Shown here: positions 26,270-36,050 of the stretch, in pieces
Numbering within the stretch: position 1 is the first letter of the stretch
How the letters are laid out: every line of letters begins with the position of its first letter
Source of the DNA: Vreelandella lutescens
Lineage (GTDB): Bacteria; Pseudomonadota; Gammaproteobacteria; Pseudomonadales; Halomonadaceae
Direction of reading: 5' to 3'
Length of the DNA stretch: 64,000 nucleotides
Assembly: GCF_014640815.1 (NCBI RefSeq)
Contig: NZ_BMHM01000004.1
Location: 248,001 to 312,000, forward strand
Notes under the pieces: generated by a model
What the model was told of the DNA's origin: nothing
What the model saw: the letters and a program-made list of their open reading frames with translations, nothing else
Databases searched by the model: none
Translations under genes and position numbers: made by a program

Positions 26270-26905
26270 GTGACCATTCGCTTCATTGCTGCCTCTCGGC
26301 TGCCCACTCCCTGGGCCACATTCACCATGCATGGCTTCGAAGACGACGCCACGGGTAAAGATCATATCGCCCTAACCCTAGGCGATGTGAACGGCGGTGA
26401 GCCGGTGTTAGGACGCGTACACTCTGAGTGCTTAACCGGTGATGCGCTGTTTTCCATGCGCTGCGACTGCGGCTACCAGCTGCAAGAGGCGCTGAAGCGT
26501 ATTGCAGAAGAGGGGCGCGGTGTGCTGCTCTACTTGCGCCAGGAAGGGCGGGGCATTGGCCTGCTCAATAAAATCCGCGCTTACCATTTGCAAGACCAGG
26601 GGGCCGACACCGTAGAGGCCAACGAGCAGCTCGGCTTCGGTGCTGATATGCGCCGCTACGACCTCTGCGTGCCGATGCTCAACCACTTGGGCATTACCGC
26701 GCTCAAGCTGATGACCAATAACCCCCGCAAGGTAGATGCGCTGACCCGCGACGGCGTTAACGTGGTCGAGCGGCTGCCCATTACCACCGGCTTAAACCCC
26801 CACAACGAGCAGTACCTCTCTACCAAAGCGGGCAAGCTCGGCCACATGATGGCGCTGGATGATTTCACCCAGGCCAGCGATGTGGATATTGAACGTAAGG
26901 GGTAG
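26270..26905 (+). CDS. ribA: GTP cyclohydrolase II
   Basis: A 211-residue zinc enzyme, the first step of riboflavin synthesis (GTP to 2,5-diamino-6-ribosylamino-pyrimidinone phosphate). The zinc ligands are Cys54, Cys65 and Cys67 in [34 protein letters not shown] holds the catalytic region, and [17 protein letters not shown] follows. The start is a GTG with AGGA 5 bases upstream. It stands alone on the plus strand, divergent from hemE. Confidence 0.93.
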   Translation: MTIRFIAASRLPTPWATFTMHGFEDDATGKDHIALTLGDVNGGEPVLGRVHSECLTGDALFSMRCDCGYQLQEALKRIAEEGRGVLLYLRQEGRGIGLLNKIRAYHLQDQGADTVEANEQLGFGADMRRYDLCVPMLNHLGITALKLMTNNPRKVDALTRDGVNVVERLPITTGLNPHNEQYLSTKAGKLGHMMALDDFTQASDVDIERKG

Positions 26906-26908
26906 TGC

Positions 26909-27532
26909 TTAACCGTTAGCCGCCGCTTGCTCTTTTTCGGCGGCGCGGGCAAGAGCCGGGCGGTTGGCGTGGCGGGCGCGGTAAGCCACCAGTGGCTCCG
27001 GCAGGCGATGTTTCATGCTGGCCGCCCAGGTCAGCGTATGCGTCAGGAAAAGATCCGCAAGAGTGAAGGTATTCCCCACTAAGGTTTCTTGGCCGCGGTA
27101 GCGGCGCTCTAACGCGAGCAGTGCCCGTTGAAATTCCCAGGCCGCAGTGGGTAGCACCGAAGGCACGCGCTTATCTTGTGGCAGGGCGAATTTATGTTTT
27201 GCCTGTAACCACAGGGGCTGCTCGATTTCGGTGACGATAAAGCTAAGCCACTGGTCGACCTGAGCGCGCTCGGCAACGCTTTGAGGCAGCAGTTGCCCAT
27301 CGCCATACTGCTCGGCGAGATAGCGGCAGATAGGCGCGGATTCAAACAGCGTTAGCTCGCCATCTTCCAGTACCGGCACCTTACCATCCGGGTGGCGGGC
27401 GAGGTGCTCCGCGCTTTGCCCTTCGCCTTTATCCAGCGCTACGTGGTGGCACTGGTACTCCAGGCCCAGTTCTTCAAGCGTCCAAGCGGCGCGTAAAGAG
27501 CGGGAGTTGGGAAAGCTGTATAGCGTGATCAT
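26909..27532 (-). CDS. Glutathione S-transferase family protein
   Basis: A 207-residue cytosolic protein. The thioredoxin-like N-domain (MITLYSFPNSRSLRAAWTLEELGLEYQ) has the Ser-Arg-Ser region where glutathione thiol is bound, with the conserved cis-Pro and Glu-Ser of GKVPVLEDGELTLFESAPI. The helical C-domain follows with FTLADLFLTHTLTWA. Family members conjugate glutathione or reduce disulfides; no specific substrate can be assigned. GGAG lies 7 bases before the ATG. It ends 3 bases from ribA, convergently. Confidence 0.88.
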   Translation of the reverse strand: MITLYSFPNSRSLRAAWTLEELGLEYQCHHVALDKGEGQSAEHLARHPDGKVPVLEDGELTLFESAPICRYLAEQYGDGQLLPQSVAERAQVDQWLSFIVTEIEQPLWLQAKHKFALPQDKRVPSVLPTAAWEFQRALLALERRYRGQETLVGNTFTLADLFLTHTLTWAASMKHRLPEPLVAYRARHANRPALARAAEKEQAAANG

Positions 27533-27595
27533 TCGGTGGCTCCAGGCAGTACCGTGAAGCTTTCACTGTAGCACTCCCTGGAAACCTGTCACGGG

Positions 27596-28357
27596 CTACT
27601 GGCCGCGGGCGGCGCGAATACGCTCGTAGGCATTACCAATTTCACTGGTGCGCGCCTGGGCCACTTCGCGCATGCTTTCCGGCAGGCCTTTACCGGCCAA
27701 TTTGTCCGGGTGGTTTTGGCTCATTAGGCGGCGGTAAGCTTTCTTAAGTTCGGCGTCGCTGGTCTCTTCAGATACCCCAAGCACACGGTACGCATCTTTT
27801 AAGGCTTCTTCGCTGGCACCTTGGGAATTCGCGGCGGCACCGTGGAGCATTGCTTCGATTTGCTGTACTTCGGCGTCGCTACAGCCAATGCCACGTGCAA
27901 CGCGCAGAATCATCTCGTGCTCGGCGGGGTGCAGAACGCCATCGGCGGCAATCGCGCTCAACTGAACCTGCAAAAACACCTGGCGTAGCACCGGCTGGCG
28001 CTGGGTAAGGCGATTGACCTTGGCCAGCTCGGCTTCCAGGTTAAAGTCATCTGCCCGGCCACGTGCAAAGGCGGCGCGGGCTTTAGCGCGGTGCTCACCC
28101 TGTAGGTGCATTTGGTCGAAGAGCTTTTCGGCCACGCTCAACTCACCCTCCGTCACTTTGCCGTCCGCTTGGCACAGGCAGCCCATGACCGAAAAAATCG
28201 ATTCCAAGAAGCCCTCTTGAAGCTGCATGCGGGCAGCGCTTAAGCGGCGGCCAATGCGCCGCCCCAGCCACCAACCCAAACCGCCACCCACTAACAGGCC
28301 AACAGGGCCACCGACGGCAAGGCCAATCAAACCAAACACAATAATCAGAAATAACAT
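27596..28357 (-). CDS. djlA: Co-chaperone DjlA
   Basis: A 253-residue membrane-anchored J-protein. One N-terminal transmembrane segment (LFLIIVFGLIGLAVGG, then a glycine-rich GLLVGGGLGWWLG) is followed by a TerB-like domain (QEGFLESIFSVMGCLCQADGKV, residues ~48-180). The C-terminal J domain (DAYRVLGVSEETSDAELKKAYR) contains the HPD motif (SQNHPDKL) that stimulates DnaK. The order is the DjlA type. It lies between a GST gene and dxs on the minus strand. Confidence 0.88.
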   Translation of the reverse strand: MLFLIIVFGLIGLAVGGPVGLLVGGGLGWWLGRRIGRRLSAARMQLQEGFLESIFSVMGCLCQADGKVTEGELSVAEKLFDQMHLQGEHRAKARAAFARGRADDFNLEAELAKVNRLTQRQPVLRQVFLQVQLSAIAADGVLHPAEHEMILRVARGIGCSDAEVQQIEAMLHGAAANSQGASEEALKDAYRVLGVSEETSDAELKKAYRRLMSQNHPDKLAGKGLPESMREVAQARTSEIGNAYERIRAARGQ

Positions 28358-28402
28358 AGCTATCTCAACAGGTTAAAGAAGGGCGTTGGTGATACGCGTG
28401 GA

Positions 28403-30328
28403 TTACGGCAGCCGGGCGCGAATAGCGCGCTCAATGCCGTCAGCGTCCAGGCCGCAGTCGCGCATCAGCTCGGCGGGCGTGCCGTGTTCAACGAACGTAT
28501 CCGGCAGGCCTAAATTCAGCACTTCGACCTGAACGCCCTCTGCGTGCAGCAGCTCGTTAACCGCACTGCCAGCACCGCCAGCAATCACGTTCTCTTCCAG
28601 CGTGATGAGGAGTTCATGCTCATCGGCGGCGTGGAGCACGGCATCACGGTCAAGGGGCTTGATCGAGCGCATATTGATATGCGTGGCATTCAGCTTCTCA
28701 GCCACTTCAGCGGCGGCACTATTGACGCTGCCAAACGCCAGCAGCGCAATGCGCACGCCGTCGCTGGTGCTCTCGCGGCGCACCTGGGCTTGCCCAATCG
28801 CCAGCGGCTCCAGGTGTTCGGGAATCACTGCGCCGGGGCCAGTGCCTCGCGGGTAGCGCACGGCAGCCGGGCCAGGGTGATGATAGGCGGCGCTGAGCAT
28901 CGCGCGGCACTCGGCTTCATCGGCTGGGGCCAGAATCACCATGCCCGGCACGCAGCGTAAAAACGAAAGATCCATGCTGCCGTGGTGGGTGGGGCCGTCT
29001 TCGCCCACAAGGCCCGCGCGGTCGATAGCGAACGTCACGTCCAGGTCTTGCACGGCCACGTCGTGAATCAGCTGGTCATAGCCGCGCTGCAAAAAGGTGG
29101 AGTAGATCGCCACCACCGGCTTCATGCCTTCACAGGCCATCCCTGCGGCGAGAGTCACCGCATGCTGCTCGGCTATCGCCACATCAAAGTAGCGCTTAGG
29201 GTAGGTCTGTGAGAAACGAATCAGGTCCGAGCCTTCGCCCATGGCGGGGGTAATGCCCATTAGCCGTGAGTCGGCGGCGGCCATATCGCATAGCCAATCG
29301 CCAAACACGTTGCAGTATTTTTTCTTTGCAGCGCTTTTTGGAGCCGCTGCTTTCTTCACCAGCGGTGCGCTTACCGTGACGCTGGTTTTCTCCAGCTTAG
29401 TAATCGCGTGGTAGCCAATCTGGTCCGCTTCGGCGGGCAGGAAGCCTTTCCCTTTGACCGTTTTAATGTGCAGGAACTGCGGGCCTTGCTGATCGCGCAG
29501 GTTGCGCAGCGTTTGGGTCAGAGCGTCTAAGTCGTGGCCGTCGATGGGGCCCACGTAGTGAAAGCCCATCTCTTCAAACAGCGTGGCCGGGCTGACCATG
29601 CCCTTCATGTGCTCTTCGGTGCGCTTGGCAAGCTCCAGTGCTCCGGGCAGGTGGGAAAGCACCTTTTTGCCCTCTTCGCGCATTTTGAGGTAGGGCTTGC
29701 TGGAGAGTACCCGGGCTAAATACGTGGCAATGCCGCCGACGTTTTCAGAAATCGACATCTCATTGTCGTTCAGCACTACCAGCATATTGGCATTCACGTG
29801 GCCCGCATGGGCCAGCGCTTCAAACGCCATCCCTGCGGTGAGCGCACCGTCGCCAATGATGGCACAGACCTTACGCGGGTCGTTTTGTGCTTGGGCGGCC
29901 AGGGCCATGCCCAGCGCTGCAGAGATCGAGGTGCTGGAGTGGCCTACGCCAAAGGTGTCGTACTCGGACTCCGCCCGGCGAGGAAAGGCTGCCAAACCAC
30001 CGTGCTGGCGAATGCTGAGCATGGCATCGCGGCGGCCGGTGAGAATTTTATGCGGGTAAGCCTGATGACCCACGTCCCACACCAAACGATCTTTCGGGGT
30101 GTGAAAAGCGTGATGCAGCGCGACGCTGAGCTCAACCACGCCCAGACCTGCGCCAAAGTGGCCGCCGGTCACGCCGACGCTGTACAGCAGGTAAGCGCGC
30201 AGCTCATCCGCTAGCTGGGCGAGTTGCTTCGTGTTCATGGCCCGCAGTGCCGCGGGGTGATCAAAAGAGTCGAGCAGCGGCGTCGCCGGGCGCTCGCGGG
30301 GTATCTCGTCGAACAGCTTCATAGGCAT
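28403..30328 (-). CDS. dxs: 1-Deoxy-D-xylulose-5-phosphate synthase
   Basis: A 641-residue thiamine-diphosphate enzyme, first step of the MEP isoprenoid pathway. TPP-binding [20 protein letters not shown], the catalytic region [41 protein letters not shown] and the second-domain [21 protein letters not shown] are all present. Between the first two domains lies a Lys/Ala-rich linker (roughly residues 324-337, [14 protein letters not shown]) that makes it slightly longer than the E. coli enzyme. The start is 2 bases after the ispA stop; no clear ribosome binding site, consistent with translational coupling. The operon is xseB-ispA-dxs. Confidence 0.94.
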   Translation of the reverse strand: MPMKLFDEIPRERPATPLLDSFDHPAALRAMNTKQLAQLADELRAYLLYSVGVTGGHFGAGLGVVELSVALHHAFHTPKDRLVWDVGHQAYPHKILTGRRDAMLSIRQHGGLAAFPRRAESEYDTFGVGHSSTSISAALGMALAAQAQNDPRKVCAIIGDGALTAGMAFEALAHAGHVNANMLVVLNDNEMSISENVGGIATYLARVLSSKPYLKMREEGKKVLSHLPGALELAKRTEEHMKGMVSPATLFEEMGFHYVGPIDGHDLDALTQTLRNLRDQQGPQFLHIKTVKGKGFLPAEADQIGYHAITKLEKTSVTVSAPLVKKAAAPKSAAKKKYCNVFGDWLCDMAAADSRLMGITPAMGEGSDLIRFSQTYPKRYFDVAIAEQHAVTLAAGMACEGMKPVVAIYSTFLQRGYDQLIHDVAVQDLDVTFAIDRAGLVGEDGPTHHGSMDLSFLRCVPGMVILAPADEAECRAMLSAAYHHPGPAAVRYPRGTGPGAVIPEHLEPLAIGQAQVRRESTSDGVRIALLAFGSVNSAAAEVAEKLNATHINMRSIKPLDRDAVLHAADEHELLITLEENVIAGGAGSAVNELLHAEGVQVEVLNLGLPDTFVEHGTPAELMRDCGLDADGIERAIRARLP

Positions 30329-30330
30329 CG

Positions 30331-31224
30331 TTAGTGGTCGCGCTCGATCATATAGAGGGCAAGATCGGCCAGGGGTGCGGCCTGCTCGCCTAACGGGGCG
30401 AGGGCGGCAATGGCCTCGTCAATAAGCGTGTTCGCTTTGCGCTGCGCGCCCGCCAGCCCCAATAAACTGGGGTAGGTGGGCTTGGCGCGGGCGGCGTCAG
30501 CGCCAGAAATTTTGCCCAGCGTGGCGGTGTCTCCCGTCACGTCCAGGATGTCGTCATGAATCTGGAAGGCTAGACCAATGGCGCGAGCGTAGCGAATCAG
30601 CGCCGTAAGACGCGGGTCGTTTGCGTCCACCGCGGTCAGCCCGCCCAGGCGCACGGCGGCGACAATCAGCGCGCCGGTTTTGTGGGCGTGCATGTGGGCG
30701 AGTGCCTCGGCATCTGGGTGGCCGCCCACGGCGGCTAAATCCAGCGCTTGGCCGGCTACCATGCCGTCGCGGCCAGAGGCCACGGCCAGGGTGGTGACCA
30801 AATGGCCCAAGCGTGGGTGCGGGCGGCTAGCGAGCACCTCAAACGCCAGTGCCTGTAAGGCATCGCCCGCTAAAATGGCGGTCGCCTCATCAAAGGCTTT
30901 ATGCACGGTGGGCTGGCCGCGGCGCAGGTCGTCGTCGTCCATCGCGGGCAGGTCATCGTGAATGAGCGAGTAGGCGTGGATGAGCTCAATGGCCGCTGCC
31001 GGAGCATCCAGGTCGTCTTCACTGGCACCGAGTGCCTGGCCCGCGAGGTACACTAGCAAGGGGCGTAGACGCTTGCCGCCCACCAGCAGGCCATGGCGCA
31101 TGGCCGCTTCTAAACGCTCATCCACCGCTGGGCGTGCATCGAACAGCGCAGCTAACGTAGCGTCGACGCGGGTACTGCTGGCGTGGCGTAGCGTGGTAAG
31201 CCTTGAGGCTTGAACGGTTACCAT
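30331..31224 (-). CDS. ispA: (2E,6E)-farnesyl diphosphate synthase
   Basis: A 297-residue prenyltransferase condensing DMAPP/GPP with IPP. The first Asp-rich motif [20 protein letters not shown] and the second [12 protein letters not shown] bind magnesium and diphosphate; [18 protein letters not shown] binds IPP. It overlaps the xseB end by 7 bases and precedes dxs, an isoprenoid-pathway grouping common in proteobacteria. Confidence 0.94.
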   Translation of the reverse strand: MVTVQASRLTTLRHASSTRVDATLAALFDARPAVDERLEAAMRHGLLVGGKRLRPLLVYLAGQALGASEDDLDAPAAAIELIHAYSLIHDDLPAMDDDDLRRGQPTVHKAFDEATAILAGDALQALAFEVLASRPHPRLGHLVTTLAVASGRDGMVAGQALDLAAVGGHPDAEALAHMHAHKTGALIVAAVRLGGLTAVDANDPRLTALIRYARAIGLAFQIHDDILDVTGDTATLGKISGADAARAKPTYPSLLGLAGAQRKANTLIDEAIAALAPLGEQAAPLADLALYMIERDH

Positions 31225-31514
31225 GGCGGCGTTTCCTCGCTGTCGTTGCCGGGATCAGGGATCGGGGCGCTGGCATCCGGTGCCGCCGCGAAGGGAGCCA
31301 CCTCAAGTTTTCCGGCGTTATCTTCGCTGAGTGCGCGCACTTTCAGCTCGGCCGTGTCGAGCCGCTGCTGGGCATCGCGGGTCAAACGCACGCCTTGTTC
31401 AAAAGCGGTGAGCGCATTTTCCAATGAGAGCTCGCCAGACTCAAGGCGTTCCACAATGGTCTCAAGCTGGGCAACCGTTGCGGCAAAATCTTGTGGGGGT
31501 GTGGTGTCGCTCAT
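31218..31514 (-). CDS. xseB: Exodeoxyribonuclease VII small subunit
   Basis: A 98-residue subunit with the family core [23 protein letters not shown], a helical pair with [28 protein letters not shown]. It partners with XseA (not in the window) to degrade single-stranded DNA. The ~25-residue Pro/Asp-rich tail is variable. It is the first gene of xseB-ispA-dxs. Confidence 0.9.
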   Translation of the reverse strand: MSDTTPPQDFAATVAQLETIVERLESGELSLENALTAFEQGVRLTRDAQQRLDTAELKVRALSEDNAGKLEVAPFAAAPDASAPIPDPGNDSEETPPW

Positions 31515-31803
31515 TGGGCAATGCCTACCGTTTTCCGGGCGCCCGAGGGGTCACCGGGCGGCGAGTGTGGCTTCAGGTGCTGTTAAACAGGTACGTCATA
31601 CTGGCGCATAGTATACACCGAGGCGAGGGGGTGGCGTCTGCCCTCCCCGTGGGTCGATTCATCGACTTGCGCTCTGTTCATCTTGAAAGCGCACACTTTT
31701 CATCACACCAAGACGCCGAGAGCGCTAGCGGCTGTGCTACCATACGGGCCTCCCGTGAACCGATACACGGCGCATGCCGCCGACCATAGAGGTTGATTCA
31801 GCC

Positions 31804-33048
31804 ATGGCCAAAACGTCCCTGGAAAAGAGCAAGATTAAGATCCTGCTACTCGAGGGCGTCCACCAAAGCGCGGTGGACAATTTTCACAACGCAGGTTACG
31901 AGAATATCGAACAGCTGCCCACGTCGTTAGACGAAGAAGCGCTGATCGAAAAGATTCGTGATGTTCACTTTATCGGCATTCGCTCCCGTACTCAGCTGAC
32001 TGAGCGCGTGTTCGAAGCGGCCGAGAAGTTGGTGAGCGTTGGCTGTTTCTGTATCGGTACCAACCAAGTGGACTTGGAGGCCGCGCTGAAGCGTGGTATC
32101 GCCGTCTTCAATGCACCCTACTCCAACACCCGCTCGGTAGCGGAACTGGTGTTAGCAGAAGCGATCATGCTGCTGCGCGGTATTCCTGAGAAAAATGCAC
32201 TGGCCCACCAAGGGGGCTGGCTGAAGTCGGCGAAAAACTCCCACGAAGCACGCGGTAAAACGCTGGGTATCGTCGGTTACGGCAGCATCGGCGCGCAGCT
32301 GTCTGTGTTGGCAGAGTCGCTGGGCTTCAACGTCATTTATTACGATGTGATCACCAAGCTGGGCATGGGTAACGCCAGCCAGGTTGGTAGCTTGGAAGAG
32401 CTGTTGGGCCGCTCAGATGTGGTGAGCCTGCACGTGCCGGACCTTGCCTCTACGCGCTGGATGATCGGTGCCAAAGAGATCGCCGCCATGAAAGATGGCG
32501 CTATCTTGATTAACGCCGCCCGTGGCAGCGTGGTAGAAATTGAGCCCCTGGCCGATGCCATCAAGGCTGGCAAGCTCAACGGTGCAGCCATCGACGTCTT
32601 CCCGGTAGAGCCAAAAGGCAACGAGGAAGAGTTCCAAAGCCCGCTGCGTGGCCTGCACAACGTGATTCTGACGCCGCATATCGGTGGTTCTACCCTGGAA
32701 GCCCAGGAGAACATCGGTATTGAGGTGTCTGAGAAGTTGATCACCTACTCGGATAACGGCACCACGGTGACCTCGGTCAACTTCCCCGAAGTGGCGCTGC
32801 CCGCCCACCCGGACAAGCATCGTTTGCTGCATATCCACAACAACGTGCCCGGCGTGCTTTCCCAGATCAACCGCGTGCTGTCGGAAAATGGCATCAACAT
32901 CTCTGGCCAGTATCTGCAAACCAACGACAAGGTGGGCTACGTGGTGATTGATGTGGATAAAGCCTACGGCCCTCAGGCGCTGGAAGCGTTAAAGCAGGTA
33001 GAGCACACGCTGAAAATTCGCGCGCTCTACTCGGCGCAGAACAGCTAG
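31804..33048 (+). CDS. serA: D-3-phosphoglycerate dehydrogenase
   Basis: A 414-residue enzyme, first step of serine synthesis. The substrate domain has IKILLLEGVHQSAVD; the NAD-binding motif is GIVGYGSIGAQLSVLAESLG; the catalytic Arg is in LINAARGSVVEIEPL and the Glu-His pair region in NVILTPHIGGSTLEAQ. A C-terminal ACT domain (LLHIHNNVPGVLSQINRVLS) gives serine feedback control. The ATG at 31804 is used; the longer frame adds ten residues. A terminator follows at 33093. Divergent from xseB, with a ~290-base intergenic stretch in which I see no gene. Confidence 0.94.
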   Translation: MAKTSLEKSKIKILLLEGVHQSAVDNFHNAGYENIEQLPTSLDEEALIEKIRDVHFIGIRSRTQLTERVFEAAEKLVSVGCFCIGTNQVDLEAALKRGIAVFNAPYSNTRSVAELVLAEAIMLLRGIPEKNALAHQGGWLKSAKNSHEARGKTLGIVGYGSIGAQLSVLAESLGFNVIYYDVITKLGMGNASQVGSLEELLGRSDVVSLHVPDLASTRWMIGAKEIAAMKDGAILINAARGSVVEIEPLADAIKAGKLNGAAIDVFPVEPKGNEEEFQSPLRGLHNVILTPHIGGSTLEAQENIGIEVSEKLITYSDNGTTVTSVNFPEVALPAHPDKHRLLHIHNNVPGVLSQINRVLSENGINISGQYLQTNDKVGYVVIDVDKAYGPQALEALKQVEHTLKIRALYSAQNS

Positions 33049-33092
33049 TCGGCGCAGAATAGCGAGTCTGACGGCGTTGTACTGCTGACACC

Positions 33093-33121
33093 AAAACGGC
33101 CCTCCGGGGCCGTTTTGCGTT
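33093..33121 (+). terminator. Rho-independent terminator of serA
   Basis: AAAACGGCC pairs with GGCCGTTTT around a 6-nt loop (CTCCGG), with a T-rich tail (TTTTGCGTTTTG). It lies 45 bases after the serA stop. Confidence 0.85.
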
Positions 33122-33155
33122 TTGATGAGTGCTGCGTACTAGCTAAGCTTGCGCG

Positions 33156-33845
33156 CTATGCAAGGTCAAATAGCAGCACTTCACTGGCATCGGTGCAAGT
33201 CAGCTCAAACGGCTCATCGGGGGTAAACGCAGCGGCGTCGCCAGTGGCGAGCGTCTCACCGTTGACCTCGACAGCCCCCTTCACCACGTGCAGCCATGCA
33301 TAGCGGGAGGGCGGAGCCGCCACCTGATCGCCTGCACCCAGCAGGCTCGCATACAGGTTCATATCCTGGTTGACGCTGACCGAGCCATCGCGGCCATCGG
33401 GGGAAAGCACCAAGCGCCACTGGCCCTGCCGCTCGGCGGTGGGGAAGTGCTTCTGCTCGTAGCTGGGCTGAATGCCGCGCTGGGCGGTTTCGACCCAGAT
33501 TTGCAAAAAGTGCAGGCCGTTCTCTTTGGAGTGGTTGAACTCGCTGTGCAACACGCCCGTGCCTGCCGACATGCGCTGTACGTCGCCAGGGCGCATCACT
33601 TCGCCATTGCCCATGTTGTCTTTGTGCTCCATCTCACCTTCCAGCACGTAGGAGATGATCTCCATGTCCCGGTGGGGGTGAGCACCAAAACCGTGGCCGG
33701 GGGCGACGCGGTCTTCGTTAATCACGCGCAGCGCGCGATAGCCCATATGGTTGGGGTCCATATAGTTAGCGAACGAGAAGGTGTGATAAGAGCGCAGCCA
33801 GCCGTGATCAGCGTAGCCTCGCTCGTTGGAACGGCGAATTTTCAT
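33156..33845 (-). CDS. Pirin family protein (bicupin, YhhW-like)
   Basis: A 229-residue bicupin. The N-domain carries the metal-binding signature GFGAHPHRDMEIISYVLEGEM with two His and a later Glu, plus VQRMSAGTGVLHSEFNHS and IWVETAQRGIQPSYEQK; the C-domain is a second cupin. Pirin relatives such as YhhW oxidise quercetin in vitro; the physiological role is unknown. Start 33845 is chosen because GAGG precedes it; an ATG three codons upstream is less supported. Confidence 0.9.
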   Translation of the reverse strand: MKIRRSNERGYADHGWLRSYHTFSFANYMDPNHMGYRALRVINEDRVAPGHGFGAHPHRDMEIISYVLEGEMEHKDNMGNGEVMRPGDVQRMSAGTGVLHSEFNHSKENGLHFLQIWVETAQRGIQPSYEQKHFPTAERQGQWRLVLSPDGRDGSVSVNQDMNLYASLLGAGDQVAAPPSRYAWLHVVKGAVEVNGETLATGDAAAFTPDEPFELTCTDASEVLLFDLA

Positions 33846-34070
33846 CAACAGCACCTCATGACGGAGTTAAGTTGCTGCCTACTATACGACCGAGTGCGCG
33901 CGGCGTGGGGTGAAGCTTTCTCAATGGTTTCGTCGAATTAATCGATGAATAGCGCCGGTGTTGACCTGGATCAACAACGCCAAGATGCACCGACGGTGGG
34001 CTTTTTGGTATCATTCGCGCCTTTATTGACCCGGTCCGCCCTTTGCGAGGGCGACTACCAGGAGCACTGC

Positions 34071-35030
34071 ATGACGACCCCCACTCCCACTGCGCCCGTT
34101 GTGGTAGCAGCGCTGTATAAATTTGTCACCCTGAACGACTTTGAAGCGCTGCGCGAGCCGCTGCGTCAAACCATGGTCGATAACGACGTGAAAGGCACGC
34201 TGCTGCTGGCCAAAGAGGGCATTAACGGCACCGTGGCCGGTAGCCGCGAAGGCATCGACGCGCTGCTCGCATGGCTCACCGCCGACCCGCGTTTAAGTGA
34301 TATCGACCATAAAGAGTCGTTTTGCGACGAGCCGCCGTTCTACCGCACCAAGGTCAAACTGAAAAAAGAGATCGTGACGCTGGGCGTGCCGGGCATCGAC
34401 CCCAACGACACCGTCGGCACCTACGTGAATCCGGAAGATTGGAACGACGTGATCTCCGACCCTGAAGTGCTGGTGATTGATACTCGCAACGACTATGAAG
34501 TGGCGATTGGCAGCTTTGAAGGCGCGGTGGACCCGAAAACCACCACCTTCCGTGAGTTTCCAGAGTATGTGCGTGAGCACTACAACCCGGAGCAGCACAA
34601 AAAGGTCGCTATGTTCTGCACCGGCGGTATCCGCTGCGAAAAAGCTTCCAGCTTTATGCTGAAAGAGGGCTTTGAAGAGGTCTACCACCTGAAAGGCGGC
34701 GTGCTGAACTACCTGGAAAAAGTCCCGGAAGAGAAGTCGCTGTGGCGCGGTGAGTGCTTTGTGTTTGATAACCGGGTTACCGTGCGCCACGACCTCACTG
34801 AAGGCGAGCACGAACAGTGCCACGCCTGCCGGATGCCGATCTCTCAGGAAGATATGCAGTCGTCGGCCTATGAGCCGGGTATTAGCTGCCCCCACTGCAT
34901 CGACTCGCTGCCCGAGAAAACCCGCGCCGCCGCCCGCGAGCGCCAGCGCCAAATCGAGCTGGCCAAAGCCCGTGGCGAGCCCCACCCGCTGGGCTACAAC
35001 CATCGTCAAGGCACCCGCGAGAAAGCGTAA
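34071..35030 (+). CDS. trhO: tRNA uridine(34) hydroxylase (rhodanese family)
   Basis: A 319-residue protein of the YceA/TrhO type. The N-terminal domain ([22 protein letters not shown]) is followed by a rhodanese domain with the active-site Cys in [16 protein letters not shown] and a C-terminal Cys-rich zinc-like region ([28 protein letters not shown]). TrhO oxygenates U34 of some tRNAs in the 5-hydroxyuridine branch. AGGAG 6 bases before 34071 fixes the start; an upstream in-frame extension of 42 codons is unlikely. Divergent from the pirin gene. Confidence 0.93.
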   Translation: MTTPTPTAPVVVAALYKFVTLNDFEALREPLRQTMVDNDVKGTLLLAKEGINGTVAGSREGIDALLAWLTADPRLSDIDHKESFCDEPPFYRTKVKLKKEIVTLGVPGIDPNDTVGTYVNPEDWNDVISDPEVLVIDTRNDYEVAIGSFEGAVDPKTTTFREFPEYVREHYNPEQHKKVAMFCTGGIRCEKASSFMLKEGFEEVYHLKGGVLNYLEKVPEEKSLWRGECFVFDNRVTVRHDLTEGEHEQCHACRMPISQEDMQSSAYEPGISCPHCIDSLPEKTRAAARERQRQIELAKARGEPHPLGYNHRQGTREKA

Positions 35031-35035
35031 TCATC

Positions 35036-35067
35036 AGTGGCCTTCTGTTTTGCAGAAGGCCACTTTG
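35036..35067 (+). terminator. Terminator after trhO
   Basis: AGTGGCCTTCTG and CAGAAGGCCACT form a 12-bp perfect stem with a 5-nt loop, starting 5 bases after the trhO stop. Only a short T run follows, so termination efficiency is uncertain. Confidence 0.65.
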
Positions 35068-35136
35068 GTCGTAGCGCGTCCTCGACGGGCCGAGCAAGCG
35101 CTAGACTGAGCAGCAACCACTGCTCAGGAGCCCGCC

Positions 35137-35937
35137 ATGTCGTCCTCCCCTGTCACTGCCTCTCGTGATTGCCTGCTGCATACCTCCCATGCGGGCGTTG
35201 TCACGCTCACCCTCAACCAGCCCGAGCGCTTTAATGCACTCTCTGAAACGATGCTGGAAGCGCTGCAAACGGCGCTGGATGGCATTGCCCAAGATGAGCA
35301 CGTGCGCTGCGTGGTATTGGCGGCCAGCGGTAAAGCCTTCTGCGCAGGCCACGATTTAAAGCAGATGCGCGCGAACCCAGATAAGGCCTATTACCAAGCG
35401 CTGTTTGAGCGCTGCGGCAAGGTGATGCAAAGCATCGTTCATTTGCCCGTGCCGGTGATTGCCAAGGTGCAGGGTATTGCCACCGCCGCAGGCTGCCAGC
35501 TGGTTGCCAGCTGCGATTTAGCCGTTGCCGCCAGCAGCGCCCGCTTTGCGGTCTCCGGCATCAACGTGGGCCTGTTTTGCTCGACGCCTGCCGTGGCGCT
35601 CTCGCGCAATGTCGCCCGTAAGCGGGCCATGGAAATGCTGTTAACCGGTGACTTTATCAGCGCTGCCCAAGCGGCTGAATGGGGGCTGATCAATTGCGTG
35701 GCGGAGGAGGGCGAGCTTGATGCTGCCGTGGCAGCGCTGACATCGAGCATCTGTGCGAAAAGCGCCGTCGCCGTGCGCACCGGAAAGGCCATGTTTGCCC
35801 GCCAACTAGCTATGCCACTGGAAGACGCCTACGCATTTGCCGGAGAAACCATGGCCTGCAATATGCTGGCCGACGATGTGGCTGAAGGCATTGATGCGTT
35901 TATTGAAAAGCGTTCGCCTCACTGGCAGCACCGCTAG
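35137..35937 (+). CDS. Enoyl-CoA hydratase/isomerase family protein (ECHDC3-like)
   Basis: A 266-residue crotonase-fold protein. The oxyanion-hole segments are LAASGKAFCAGHDLKQM and KVQGIATAAGCQLVASCDLAVA, and the mid-region INVGLFCSTPAVALSRNV resembles ECHDC3-like members. Catalysis needs one or two acidic residues; the first usual Glu position seems replaced (GLFCSTPA), so standard hydratase activity is not assured. No fatty acid oxidation genes are adjacent. The following IclR regulator is 113 bases downstream on the same strand but may be independent. Confidence 0.85.
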   Translation: MSSSPVTASRDCLLHTSHAGVVTLTLNQPERFNALSETMLEALQTALDGIAQDEHVRCVVLAASGKAFCAGHDLKQMRANPDKAYYQALFERCGKVMQSIVHLPVPVIAKVQGIATAAGCQLVASCDLAVAASSARFAVSGINVGLFCSTPAVALSRNVARKRAMEMLLTGDFISAAQAAEWGLINCVAEEGELDAAVAALTSSICAKSAVAVRTGKAMFARQLAMPLEDAYAFAGETMACNMLADDVAEGIDAFIEKRSPHWQHR

Positions 35938-36050
35938 TACACGCCGCTAGCCATTGGTGGAATTTGTTTCCGTAAACGCGACAGCGGCCCCTGCGGCGCG
36001 TTATCCTGCTGGTTTTTTACGCCATCAAGCGCCTTCAGGGAGAACGTCAG

